Assembly (NCBI GenBank): GCA_013399855.1
Contig: VXAY01001093.1
Coordinates: 248,463 to 312,462 of the forward strand
Origin: Oxyruncus cristatus
Lineage: Eukaryota > Chordata > Aves > Passeriformes > Cotingidae
Reading direction: 5' to 3'
DNA length: 64,000 nt
Below are positions 24,301 through 33,517 of this stretch, piece after piece. Under the pieces are notes generated by a model, which had not been told where the DNA came from, did no database searches, and saw only the letters and a list, made by a program, of their open reading frames with translations. Numbering within the stretch: position 1 is the stretch's first letter; the number at the start of each line of letters is the position of its first letter. The translations under genes and the position numbers were made by a program.

Positions 24301-27300
24301 ATTACCTGTTAGGAATATTTTCTTGAAGTTACTTTTACATCGATATAGAGTTTAGATATTGCAAGACAGAGCAAGAAGGGGTTTTTTTGGATTTTGCAGC
24401 CTGCTCTGTAATTAGCTGAGAACTAAACGACTATTGCCTGTCCTCCATTCATCAATCCTTTTTTACCAGGGCCAGTATTTATGGCTGCTAACAGATACAG
24501 CAAAGACAACAAAATGTTCTAATGTAGCAAATTCTACTCCGAGTACGAAAGGCCAACAGGACTAGTTGCCTTTAAGTTTGGGGCTGTCTTCAAAAACAGC
24601 AGTCCTCCTTTATTCTGATTTTTCAAAACACTTTACTGCAGCCTATCATATTCAGAAGGCTTGAACCATGTTAATTTACATCCATTCTGGAAGACGGATT
24701 AGAAAGGTGAGTATATTTTTAATCCCTTAGTTGTTATTGGAGCCCTCATTATTCTCACAATATCTGTGGAGACAGATTGTTAGATTCAGGATTTACAAAC
24801 AGGGCTACATATTTCACAAGTAGTACAATTTATATTGATTCTTACTATGGAAAAATATGGATTTTTCTATAGTCTCATGCTTCTGGGTTGGAGAGTAATA
24901 GTATACATAGTTCATAACATACGGACTACAGTAAAATGAGAAGTGATATATAAAGTCCTATGCTTTATTAATTAGGGGAAAACTATAAATCATGAAGTCT
25001 GCATCTTCCATATGTTGTACCTCTTCCTTTTGTAAAGTATTCCCCAGCTGTGATGGAACCAAGTCCCAGCAGCTTTCATGGTGGGATTTCTCAGACTGTC
25101 ACAGACACCACTGGCATGGGAGGTTCAAGAATGCTGCCTAATTGAACTGGTTAGAAAATTGTCTTTTCAAAATGTTCAAGTCTTTAATCTCTAGAAAAAG
25201 CTCTTGACAGCAAGAGCTTTTTACTCTTTAAGTAAAGACTTCTTTGGCAATCAGAAAAGACAGGGAATGTTAAAATAAATAGCTACATCACTAAATATAA
25301 ACATTGCCTTAGAAAAACTGACAATGGAAAGAAATCTCAGTTTTCCTCAGTTAAAACAACAAACAAACAAAATACAACCCGCATTTGATCCAGACATTCT
25401 TTCATGTCTGGATCATGAGAAACTTTTACATATACCTAAACTAGGAAAAGTGAAGTACCAAAGTTTAATTTTTTTAAAACACTCATGAAGACACTTAAAG
25501 CACACTGAATAGAGGCTTTCATTCTTTTTATAGAAGCATCAGAAGGAAGCCTAACAATAAAATACAGATGGAGACATGTAATTATATTTGAGACAAACTC
25601 TAAAGCTTTAAAAAACAAATACACAGACCCCTACAATACCTTCTAAGCTCTCTCCAGCTCCTCCTATAGTACCTTAGCTCTTAGTTTCCTTTCCTGCATT
25701 TGAGAAATTCCAGACAGTTTGTACTCAGAACCCCTTCTTATATCAATTTTTTTTTTAAAAAAGAAGTTCATTTTAGTTTGGAATTTAAATATTACACAAG
25801 TAGCCTGAATTTTGGAAGTCTTATTAAAAGTTACAGAATTGTAACTGATACTTTAAATGAAATTCCGGATAGTAATGACAGCATCCTAAATATTATTTAA
25901 AATGCTTAACATATTTTTTTATGGTATTTAAAGTAGTAAACAATGAATAATAACTCAAACCCCATGTTATTTTCCTCCTTTATCTTCTAGTAATTCATTT
26001 CACTGTAAAAACTTAAGGCCATAGTTGTAGGGTTTTCTAAATAAAAAATACTAATAGCTTCAGCAGCACATCAATACATTCTGAAAGTTTCTTTCTGTTT
26101 CTTGAAGATAAAAACCCCAGAGATTGAAACCATTCCTCCCTTTCTTTCAAAGAGTTAACTTAAGCTTTAAAGAAAGTCAGAAATCTGCTTTTATTCTCTA
26201 ATTAGTTACTATTTACGCTGTATTCTTCCATATCTACTAGTGACACAAATAATTTTACAGCAAAAATCCATCTGCTGCTGTACCATTTTAAAGAAAGTTA
26301 ACAAAGTGGTTTTCAAGAGCACTTAACTCAGATAACTTGCGAACTGCCCAGTTTTTTATCTTGTTCTCTTTTCTCCTAATGATATTCCCATTGAGTTAAC
26401 AGGATTCACAAAGTCTGGAGAGATCTTTATTACAATGGCATCAAAAGATTAAGATTTAAAAGCACAGCAAGACTATAGACTATATAAACTCACTTAACAC
26501 ACTGACTAGCAATCATTTGACTTACCTGTGTATGGCAGCTCCACAGATACTGGAGAGAGAAGCATAAACTCCATCCCCAAAGACATAAAATTGCCACAGA
26601 GGACAGTTTGCTGGGCAAAGGACATCTTCTGTCCCCTTTCTAAGGTCAAGTCCTCTTGTAAAGCACGTGATAGCAGTGGCAGCTAAAGAGAAAAGAACAA
26701 CTTTTGACCTGAAAATCTAAGGGGGTTTTGTTGGTGTTTCTTTTTTAAATCTCTCTACAGTTTCCAAGCTTAAAGCAATGTCTGAATTTGAAATTAGGTA
26801 CAGTGCCTGTAAAGATGTCTTTGGAGCTTCCAAATGTGCAGTTATGACAAGGAAGAACACACTTTATTATTTATGGGAAAGAAGTGGCAGAAAAACGTAG
26901 AAAGGATAAAAAAAAACCAAAACAAAACCCATGAGCAAACAACATAAAAACAACATTCAAGGAACATTACATGAGGAAAACCAATTTACATTTGTAAGTT
27001 TACTGCAGAGACAGAAGGACAAGAAGACCTTGGAGGGCTGGTGGACCACTGACACAGGTGGCACACTCCATGGGCGAAATTAAATGACTCTGACATCCCC
27101 ACAGTAATCTCCAGCCATAAGACACCTATGAATCACTTGAGAAATTCTGAATCTTCTCTTTAGTGGCATTCATGAAGCAGGTTGACAGCAACATTCAGCA
27201 TTTCCCTTAGCTTCTGCAATAAATCCAACTGAGGCCAGTGTAGGGGGGAGGAAAAAAAAAAACAACACACAACAAACCACCCATCTTCTTGCTCCAGTAG

Positions 27301-30300
27301 TACAGTAATACCTCGAACACTGATATCAATTCATTACAATGAAGTTTACATCTTTATCATTGTGCAAAGGACTCTCAGAATCACACAGTGAGACAAAAGT
27401 TATTTATTCAGCTGAGGCAAATGAATTTTTTTTTTTTTTTTTACACAGAACTGTGGCTTTTTTTTCTTAGAAGTTGCTCCTCTGTTCTTGCCTATGTGCA
27501 ATGTAGGTGAGCAGACACAGATTTATATCAGTATACAATTTTGCTTGGCAAACATGCTTTTCACTTTGAAAACATAAAGGTCTTATCTTGGGTAGTTACT
27601 ACCAACCTTCCACTACACAAGACAGCACATTCAGTTGGTCTGGTAGCACAGCAAATTAGGGTTTTGACTTAGATCAGTATCAATTCAGTATCGTAAGTCC
27701 AACCCATAACTGCCTGTTTATTCTGAACTTCCTAAGGACACATCTTGCCCTTGCTGAGTACCAGATGGTTCAAGAACCTTTTCTATATGCATTTGGGCTA
27801 TTATTTTTTCACAGTATTATGATGAAAGCTGACAGAGGCTGGCCAGTGTATCAGTGCATATACCACAGCATTATATCCCAAGGAGAGTACGTTTCAGGGA
27901 TCAGTGATCTGTCTCTCATCCGCTTCCCTTCCCACTATTTTCACTCTTACCCTAGGGGGTTTATTGACACCAACATATGCTGCTTGTATTTGAAAGTATT
28001 TGGAACATACGCTGTTCTTCATCAGGTGATGGAAAAAATCACAGCTCCTGCTAATCTCACTGACTTTGGAACTGCAAAGCAGAACAGTTGCAGCCAGAGA
28101 TGTACGGGGAAGTGTGTCTGTTCATTCTGGCTGCATAAACAAACATACCTACGTTCATCAACCATGCATGTAATTCTACTATTAAATATATATCATCCCC
28201 ATTAATGCTATACTGAAACTATTTTAAACTACCTAATCACATCTTCCTGAAAAATCTTTGCTGCTATTTGTTAGCACAAAGATGGGACTTATATATGCTA
28301 AATCTGTCTAGATAGTCTAGAATAAGAAAAAAAGAAAGCAGTAAGCACTTCTTTATTTTTCCCTTCTCAAGATAATAAAAGTTGTCTACCTAGTTAGGCA
28401 CTGTAAAGTAATTTAATCTGCTTCTCAAGTATTCTAAGAAATAAAGAAGCTTCTTTTAGGACTTAGTCTTACCTGCCTACATCCTCTCTGTGCTTAGTCT
28501 TATACATTTGCCTTAAAAACAGAAGATGGAAAAACCAAGCAGAATCACCACTGTTTATACCTAGAAGCTCCATATTTTCATTGTTAAAAGGGCTATATTA
28601 TTAGTGTTAGGCTAAAAGAAGTCAATTTGTTTTGCTGTTTTGAGTCCCCTAATCCTTCCATGAAAGTTCTACAAGTGTTTTTGAGCATCAGAATTAAACA
28701 GCAGCTGGAAGGCTGGAAATCCTTGGAGGAGTCCCTGCAATGAGCACCACTGGTACTCTCTGTTTTCACAGCTCTGCTTGTGCCACGCACCCTGCAACAT
28801 TCTTCCAGCCTCTAAAAGTGCAAGACTCCGCAGGAAGTTTTAATTCCTGTCATTTCTAATGTACTGTACTTGACTGAATTCCCTGGCTGGCTGTGCATAC
28901 AGAGACAGTAATTAGACATGTCTAGTTAACAAACGCTTTATCACTCGGAGATCTGTATTTCCCTCATCACCAAGTACTTACTAATTACTGTCATGTGGAA
29001 GATTAATATTTTGCATAGCACAGGAGATGAGGGGAAAAAAATAATCTGTGTTTTACCTGGCAATGAAAACACAGAAATCCATTGTAGCCCAGCCATGGGA
29101 TTTTAACGTACTGGCAGCCTAAAGGGTGTCACGATCCTCGTCTGTGCATGTGAAGCAGGCTGCTGTGCAAACTGAAGAGCTGACACACTGTACCTAGAGG
29201 CTTTAGCAGTCTATACATCATTTGGATCAGCACAGAGGTAAAAACACACTTCAAAGCACATGATGTTAACCAAAAAGCAACAGTTTTGGTTTTCTATGTA
29301 GGTAGGTACAGTTTTCTGTAAGCCGTAATTCTGTAACGGAGACTAATATTAGAAATGTTAGGTGCAGTATCAAAATGGAAGCCATTTTTTTTGACTACCA
29401 CGACTAAGACTTACAATACCAGCTCTGTGGTGAATTTCTTTCCTTTTTGTTAACGCACCATCAACCACTCAACCCACAAAACCACAAGAATTCCGTCGCA
29501 AACAGGAAAATGTATTAACGAGGTCTGAATACTAGAAAATACAAAATAGTTCTTTGCCAACTTACATACTAATCATTCTCACAAATGTCATGTGATATCA
29601 CTATTAAAATTGAAAAAAAGTGGTTGTTTTTTAGGCTATCGAATATACTTCAACATAGCAGAAACTGCCGAAGAGATTTTACATATAGAGAGAGAGTAAC
29701 TGAGATAAAACCCCTATGTTTCAATCGTTGTAATTTAAGAATGCAAGGGCAGTAGCAGTGGAGGCATTTCTCTGAATACTTATGTGATGCATAGGTAAAA
29801 TCCAAGTGTTTTTGGAAGAAGGAAATATAAGCTTGCAATTTGTGTAACTGATGTCCCTTAAAGGATTCAGTCCTAGGCTCCTATCCATTCTGGACTCTGT
29901 TGAGGACTAGAGACCTATGCTCTGTGACAGAAAATTAGGCCTTCAGAACCGTAATAAATTGACCATCATCTAATCCTGTCAAGACACACACCCTTCAAAC
30001 TTCACAGAAACACACTACATCGGGGTATCCTACAAAAACAAAGTACAGAGAAAAGAAACTGTAATTCTTCCTGATTTAAGCCATATTTTAAGGTTGAGAT
30101 GAATGTCTTCCATCATTGTTGACCTAAAAAAGGAAAAAAAAAAAAAGCAAAGACTCACTTCTCTCCTAAAACAACCCATTTTCAATCATTCCATCAGTTT
30201 CTTTCCATCTTTTTGGTGCCTCTTCACATGTCCTCTGATTTTGCTGTAAATAGCTGCTTCTTATGTCAATCTATAAGTTCTCAATTTTTGCCACTAGTCA

Positions 30301-32501
30301 CTGCATTAAATTATTCTAGACAAAATCCATAGCCAAAATCTGAGCTTGTCTAATCTTGAAGTTTCCATGCATTGCTTTGGGAAAATAGAATTTGTTTATG
30401 CAAAGGAAAATATTCCTATGTACATTATTACAAAATATAAAAAAGGGACTCCTACAAGTAAGGTCGTTTTATGAGCTGCAAAATAGAGAAGTACATCCCT
30501 ATAATGCTTCTTATTCCTTTTAATATTTGGTATTCTTTTCAATACAGGAAGATTTTAGGTCCCTTTTTATCTTGAGGCTTCAAACATGCCCGGTTTTTCT
30601 ATCTTATGCAAGAAATACTCCCACATACCTTATCCATACTTGAAAAAAGTGGACATGCTAGTAAACCTATACATGTTTATATTTCAGAAAACATGTTCAC
30701 AGATTACATACTAATTTATGCAATCTTAATTACATATCTTGATCTGGACAAGAGCAATGGAATTTAAAGAAATCTGGTCAGGGCTATATCATTCATTTCA
30801 ACCCGAGACTTGCCCTTTTCTGATCAACTGATCTACCATCACGTGCCAATGTTCACCCACCTGCACAGTCTCATGTATGGTAACCAGAACTGTTGAACTT
30901 GGCAGTATTTGTATACATTTCAGTGTGAGTATAAAGGAAGCTTTAAGATCCTCTAATATCTTCCCAAACATTATGAGCCCAAATTCAGTAGATTGTTGAG
31001 GAAATTCATGTTCTTACTGAACAACAAAATTTAAGCACTTTCATAAAAGTTCCTGCAAACCTCTAGTTCAATAACCAAATGCTGCTGGATTTAGACTCAG
31101 AATAATGGTACAAGACAGTATCTAACAGAAACTGTTCACGTTTTATAGTATAGTCTTGTATTAATATTCCATTTTGAAAATATACCCTTAATGCTATTTT
31201 AGCTGGTTCCAGATACCTTCAGATTACAGTGGCTTCTCCAACCCTGGAGGAAGCATCACAGAAAACTTTTCATTTGTCTCCTGCCAGACTGTCAGCACTT
31301 CATCTATAATGCACCTGTAAAATAAAAAAGGGAAAGGAATTGGGGTTGGAGTAGGTTTTCTATTGCTGTGTGTTTTTTCCCTTTTTTAGCCATAGCACTC
31401 CTGTCTCATGCAGCTTTTATCAGTTTAGCACAAAAGAATTTTCCAAATCTTTGACTGAACACAAAATAAGCAGCAAATTCTGCTTCCTAAGAGCTGTGAA
31501 ATCATGAAGAACCATTCAGAAAAGCTTGAGGTCACTCACCTTCTGCAGGCCAGGCCTGCATCTGGAAACACATTCTTCTGGAGGCTCCTGTCCTCCCTTG
31601 GTGAAAGGTTCCACGGGAAGGGGCAGACAAACTGCTTGTGTCCTTCTGCCACATTATTTCTTCAACTGCTTCCTATGGCTTCTGGTTCCCATGGATTGAT
31701 TCTGGCTCCAGGAGAGCCTGCTCTCCAGCAGCAGGGAGGCAGTCCAAGAGAGCACGGTACAACAGGCAGCCCCTGCAGTACCCTGCTAGGCATCCTAAGT
31801 ATGTTCGTTTACTTTTCGGGTCAAAATAATGAATGGCAGGGCAGGTTTAAAGTGTTTTTAATTAATTCCATGGTCTAAAATATGCCAGAAATCTTCAAAT
31901 TGCCAAGCACTGTAAGACTGCCCTTATAACACACAAAACACACTCCCACTCACTCTTGCTACTGGCACTCCCCTCGATGGGGACATTTGTCACCACGGCG
32001 CTGCTTCAGCCTGTGCTTTCACTCTCGTCTAGACGCGTTCCCAGACATCCTCCGTGCCCCTCTGCAGCTTGTCCCCGGCCGGCTCCGCGCAAACCTGCCC
32101 GGCGGCCACACCCGCGGCCCCTCCGCGGCACCACCGGCGCCCCGCGGGGATCGGGGGNNNNNNNNNNNNNNNNNNNNNNNNNNNNNNNNNNNNNNNNNNN
32201 NNNNNNNNNNNNNNNNNNNNNNNNNNNNNNNNNNNNNNNNNNNNNNNNNNNNNNNNNNNNNNNNNNNNNNNNNNNNNNNNNNNNNNNNNNNNNNNNNNNN
32301 NNNNGGGGAAAACAACATCCACGGGATGCGGAGGGACGAGAGCGGCCAACTCACCTGAGCTGTTGCTCCCGCGCACAGGGCTGGAGAGCAGGAAGGCGCC
32401 TGCGAACAGACAGGGAACGGGTCGGGGCGCTGCTCCGCGCCCGCCCCGCCAGCCCCCAGCCGCTTCCCGCGGTACCCACCGAGGAGCAGGGGGAGCCACA
32501 T
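12135..32501 (-). CDS. COCH: Cochlin (11 coding exons, spliced)
   Basis: Secreted extracellular-matrix protein, abundant in the vertebrate inner ear; its LCCL domain is also released as an innate-immune peptide (family knowledge). Joined exons on the minus strand: 32501-32480, 32399-32355, 26682-26526, 20250-20117, 18937-18872, 18012-17968, 17881-17734, 17058-16955, 15582-15356, 13498-12982, 12310-12135. They sum to 1641 nt, 546 residues plus stop, against 550 in human. Order: signal peptide (about 1-18), N-glycosylation sequon N20-S-S, LCCL domain (about 26-121; Cys 29, 45, 49, 69), linker (122-156), vWA1 (about 160-320) with an imperfect MIDAS (DGSYN, 167-171), vWA2 (about 363-540) with a perfect MIDAS (DGSSS, 369-373; GGTATG, 438-443). 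Positions equivalent to human deafness (DFNA9) residues P51, G88, W117 and C542 are intact (P46, G83, W112, C538). Identity is from clear residue-level similarity to cochlin; exon edges are from GT-AG sites and phase. Confidence 0.97.
12311..12981 (-). other. COCH: COCH intron 10
   Basis: 671 bp, GT-AG, phase 1. No repeat or other feature recognised. Confidence 0.9.
12982..13498 (-). CDS. COCH: COCH coding exon 10 (inter-domain segment and most of vWA2)
   Basis: The largest coding exon, 517 nt. It starts [20 protein letters not shown], then a cysteine-containing connector (C347, C354, C358), then vWA2 with the complete MIDAS DGSSS and GGTATG. It ends [13 protein letters not shown]. Acceptor CCAACAG, donor GTAAAT. 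An ATG in the exon opens a 171-codon frame that reads into the intron; that frame is not a separate gene. Confidence 0.98.
13789..13925 (+). mobile_element. tRNA-Ile-derived SINE with CR1-like tail
   Basis: The head (about 13789-13862) resembles a tRNA: a box A TAGCTCGGCTGG at 13797-13808 (one change from consensus) and a degenerate box B GGTCTGATCC at about 13841-13850. Overall it is closest to tRNA-Ile, but the anticodon position reads GAA. The tail (about 13874-13925) matches the CR1 3' end (TTGGATTCAATGGTCC, TCCTTTCCAACTCAGAATAA). This tRNA-Ile/CR1 design is that of the passerine TguSINE1 family. It lies in COCH intron 9, antisense. Confidence 0.75.
14322..14566 (+). mobile_element. CR1 LINE, 5'-truncated 3' end
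   Basis: Contains the CR1 ORF2 C-terminal and 3' UTR signature (TTCTTTACTGTGAGAGTGGG, CACTGGAACAGTTTGCCCAG, GGATGATCTTTAAGGTCC, ending ATTCTATGATGCTTCT). About 245 bp in COCH intron 9, antisense to the gene. Confidence 0.9.
15356..15582 (-). CDS. COCH: COCH coding exon 9 (end of vWA1)
   Basis: 227 nt encoding [20 protein letters not shown] through [20 protein letters not shown] to VQDIGFVDK. Acceptor AACAAG, donor GTAAGA. Phase +1 at the start and 0 at the end. It contains the last strands of the vWA1 Rossmann-like fold. Confidence 0.97.
15781..15880. repeat. A/C-rich low-complexity tract
   Basis: About 100 bp almost wholly A and C. On the COCH sense strand it is a G/T-rich tract inside the transcribed intron 8. 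Confidence 0.9.
16042..16557 (+). mobile_element. Solo LTR of an avian endogenous retrovirus, antisense in COCH intron 8
   Basis: About 516 bp with the layout of an avian retroviral LTR: a TATA box (ATATAAA, 16294-16300), a downstream ATTAAA poly(A) signal (16447-16452), then a pyrimidine-rich end with the GGCTGTGTGGTGCTTGGTTG segment common to such LTRs. No internal retroviral genes flank it, so it is a solo LTR or fragment. Edges and target-site duplication are uncertain. Family assignment is from recalled sequence pattern only. Confidence 0.75.
16895..16966. repeat. COCH: Perfect 36-bp tandem duplication over the exon 8 donor
   Basis: Copies at 16895-16930 and 16931-16966 are identical over 36 bp. 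Each carries the last bases of coding exon 8 and a GTGAGT donor on the minus strand. The unit is 12 codons long with no stop in the COCH frame. Confidence 0.97.
16955..17058 (-). CDS. COCH: COCH coding exon 8 (vWA1), with duplicated splice donor
   Basis: 104 nt using the proximal donor, encoding [18 protein letters not shown] and on to [12 protein letters not shown] is an N-glycosylation sequon. A perfect 36-bp tandem duplication (16895-16966) spans the exon end and donor. If the distal, identical donor is used, the exon extends to 16919 (140 nt) and adds 12 in-frame residues. I chose the proximal form because the resulting protein matches cochlin without an insertion. Confidence 0.93.
17059..17733 (-). 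other. COCH: COCH intron 7
   Basis: 675 bp, GT-AG, phase 2. Includes a 9-bp perfect inverted repeat with a 3-nt loop (17408-17428). Otherwise nothing recognised. Confidence 0.9.
17734..17881 (-). CDS. COCH: COCH coding exon 7 (start of vWA1)
   Basis: 148 nt encoding [20 protein letters not shown] and on to [10 protein letters not shown]. Acceptor TTCACAG, donor GTAAGG. The MIDAS motif position reads D-G-S-Y-N rather than D-x-S-x-S, so metal binding by vWA1 is doubtful; human cochlin also has Asn at this place, so this is a family trait and not damage. Confidence 0.96.
17968..18012 (-). CDS. COCH: COCH coding exon 6 (basic linker)
   Basis: 45-nt micro-exon encoding [15 protein letters not shown], the lysine-rich stretch preceding vWA1. 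Acceptor CTGAAG, donor GTAAGA. Phase is +1 at both ends, so it could be skipped without a frameshift. It is separated from exon 7 by an 86-bp intron. Confidence 0.93.
18013..18871 (-). other. COCH: COCH intron 5
   Basis: 859 bp, GT-AG, AT-rich, no repeat recognised. Confidence 0.88.
18872..18937 (-). CDS. COCH: COCH coding exon 5 (linker)
   Basis: 66 nt encoding [22 protein letters not shown], the Ser/Thr-rich linker between LCCL and vWA1; GRSVSTARP aligns with the equivalent human segment. Donor GTATGA. The acceptor is TTTAGCAG, a NAGNAG pair, so the upper end may be 18937 or 18934; both keep frame and differ by one Ala. Confidence 0.9.
18938..20116 (-). other. COCH: COCH intron 4
   Basis: 1179 bp, GT-AG. 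Contains an 8-bp inverted repeat near 19725-19746. Short open frames have no familiar motif. Confidence 0.88.
20117..20250 (-). CDS. COCH: COCH coding exon 4 (LCCL domain, second half)
   Basis: 134 nt. It begins in a run of six G at the CTCAG acceptor and ends at donor GTAAGT. It encodes [18 protein letters not shown] and on to [11 protein letters not shown], the C-terminal half of the LCCL fold. Gly83 and Trp112 match human positions 88 and 117, where deafness substitutions are known. Confidence 0.96.
25195..25222. repeat. Perfect 12-bp-stem hairpin
   Basis: AAAAAGCTCTTG and its exact reverse complement are separated by a 4-nt loop (ACAG). It lies in COCH intron 3. Confidence 0.93.
25386..25415. 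repeat. Perfect 12-bp-stem hairpin
   Basis: TGATCCAGACAT and its exact reverse complement are separated by a 6-nt loop (TCTTTC). It lies 163 bp from the preceding hairpin, in the same intron. Confidence 0.93.
26526..26682 (-). CDS. COCH: COCH coding exon 3 (LCCL domain, first half)
   Basis: 157 nt, acceptor TTTAG, donor GTAAGT. It encodes [12 protein letters not shown] and on to SSICGAAIH, including the four LCCL cysteines (29, 45, 49, 69) and the conserved Y-A-S-x-S-S-I-C segment. P46 corresponds to human P51, the site of the recurrent P51S deafness substitution, and is a normal proline here. Confidence 0.96.
26683..32354 (-). other. COCH: COCH intron 2
   Basis: About 5.67 kb including the 147-N gap, GT-AG, phase 1. 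It holds T- and A-runs (for example 27426-27442). A 146-codon plus-strand open frame at 27765-28205 has no recognised motif. Nothing else identified. Confidence 0.85.
32158..32304. other. Assembly gap (147 N)
   Basis: A run of undetermined bases in COCH intron 2, just downstream of coding exon 2, with GC-rich edges. Open frames through it are meaningless. A further single N is at 32506. Confidence 0.99.
32355..32399 (-). CDS. COCH: COCH coding exon 2 (rest of signal peptide, mature N-terminus)
   Basis: A 45-nt exon between a CGCAG acceptor and a GTGAGT donor. It encodes [15 protein letters not shown] and completes the signal peptide; cleavage is probable near residues 17-18. N20-S-S is a potential N-glycosylation site at the mature N-terminus. 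The exon is tiny and GC-rich and can be missed by gene predictors. The 147-N assembly gap begins 50 bp downstream, in intron 2. Confidence 0.85.
32480..32501 (-). CDS. COCH: COCH coding exon 1 (start codon, signal peptide start)
   Basis: The ATG is at 32501-32499 on the minus strand and encodes MWLPLLL plus the first base of a Gly codon. G at -3 gives a fair Kozak context. The next donor is GTGGGT and intron 1 is only 80 bp. The start is chosen because reading on through exon 2 gives a typical hydrophobic signal peptide that joins in phase to the LCCL domain. An undetermined base (N) at 32506 lies 5 nt upstream of the ATG. Confidence 0.85.
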
Positions 32502-32553
32502 GGCGNGCGGCGGGGCGCGCCCGCACCGCGGGGCAGCGCAGAGCTGCGGCGAG

Positions 32554-32623
32554 GAGAGCAGCGGAGAGCAGCGGAGAGCAGCGGAGAGCAGCGGAGAGCA
32601 GCGGAGAGCAGCGGAGAGCAGCG
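32554..32623. repeat. 10-bp minisatellite (GCGGAGAGCA)n
   Basis: Six perfect contiguous copies of the 10-mer at 32561-32620, with partial copies at both ends. On the COCH sense strand it is a pyrimidine-rich TGCTCTCCGC array ending in CTCCTCGCCGCAG, which resembles a polypyrimidine tract and acceptor. It lies 53-122 bp upstream of the ATG. Copy number could vary or be misassembled. Confidence 0.95.
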
Positions 32624-32718
32624 TGCCGGTCGGGTCGCCGCACCGCGGGCTGCCGTGCCCTATGCGCTGCCCCGCACCTCCGCCGAGCGGTACCGCCGCC
32701 GGCAGCCGCGGCTCCCGC

Positions 32719-32724
32719 TTTAAA
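32719..32724 (-). promoter_or_regulatory. COCH: Candidate TATA-like box of COCH
   Basis: A TTTAAA hexamer in an otherwise GC-rich stretch, about 220 bp upstream of the COCH ATG. Initiation about 30 bp downstream would place the minisatellite inside the 5' UTR. A GC box-like GGGGCGGGC is near 32748-32756. TTTAAA is palindromic, so orientation cannot be told. Human COCH is thought to have a non-coding first exon, so the real start may lie elsewhere. Confidence 0.3.
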
Positions 32725-33452
32725 CTTCGGCGGGCGCATGAGCACTGGGGCGGGCGAGGGTGGTCGGGGAGGGCGGGAAGGAGGGAGCGGGCACACGGGG
32801 CTGGACAGCCTTGCCGCCGGGCCCGGCAGGTGCTGCTGTCCCTCCCCCGCCACGCCCCCGCCGACTCCTCCCGCCGGGATCGGCGGCAGAGCGCTTCCCT
32901 GAGCAGTCGGGTCCGGTAATTCGCCCGCTCCGGCAGTGGAGGCGCGCGGACGTTCCCGTGCCCGGAGAAGCGCCTTTGCGGTTTGCCTTCCCGGCTGTGC
33001 CCGAGCACCCATCGATATTCCCCTCCACCCACAGCTCTCCAAAACCTCATGTCAGGTATCTTTACTCCAGATATCTTGGGCAATGCGAGCCGGCTGTCAG
33101 CTGCTTCGCCACAACATCTGTCCCTTCCTCGAAGCTGAGCGAAGGGGCAAAGCCGTCCCGAGCATTGCGAGGTGTTGCCGAGGGCGGGACGGCCGCTCCT
33201 CCCGAGCCGCGCACCCCCGGGCCCGCTGGCAGCGGCCGCAGTCGTGCTGGGGCCTTACGTCGTCCCTCTCGGCACTGCGGAGGGGAGTACTGGGGGATTT
33301 AAGCCCGTCTGAATCAGTCGAATATATGGAAATACCCGATCCGGCGTTTCGGAAATCGTTTGCGTTTGGTCTAAAATGTTAGCGCAAGTATTGCAGGTAA
33401 AGCATTAAACTTCATCTAAGTAAAATTTTGTTTAAAGTGAAGAAAAAAAAGG

Positions 33453-33517
33453 CAAAACCAAAACCACCACAACCCCCCGAAAACCAACCGACCAAACGAA
33501 AACCAAACCAAACCCTC
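33453..33517. repeat. A/C-rich low-complexity tract
   Basis: AACCAAAC-like sequence just outside the CpG island; G/T-rich on the minus strand. A complementary-type G/T-rich tract follows at 33862-33897. Confidence 0.85.

Larger units (their letters stand above)
20251..26525 (-). other. COCH: COCH intron 3
   Basis: 6275 bp, GT-AG, phase 2. Splits the LCCL domain. A minus-strand open frame of 137 codons at 22711-23124 has no recognised motif and overlaps an equally open antisense frame. Two perfect 12-bp-stem hairpins lie at 25195-25222 and 25386-25415. No transposon recognised. Confidence 0.88.
32040..33330. promoter_or_regulatory. CpG island over the COCH 5' end
   Basis: A dense CpG and GC-rich block containing coding exons 1 and 2 and extending about 0.8 kb upstream of the ATG, in sharp contrast to the AT-rich surroundings. 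Long open frames on both strands here (up to 354 codons) reflect high GC and the N gap and show no recognisable protein. Confidence 0.75.

Noticed and set aside
27765..28205. 146-codon plus-strand frame in COCH intron 2
   Set aside because: No known domain and no clear promoter or splice signals; length is compatible with chance.
31956..32902. Plus-strand open frames of 255 and 282 codons
   Set aside because: Opened by N bases and by the 10-bp minisatellite; antisense to COCH coding exons 1 and 2, with no domain.
32019..33083. Long minus-strand open frames of 354 and 337 codons across the COCH promoter region
   Set aside because: They run through the N gap and a GC-rich CpG island, ignore the clear splice sites of coding exons 1 and 2, and show no recognisable protein.
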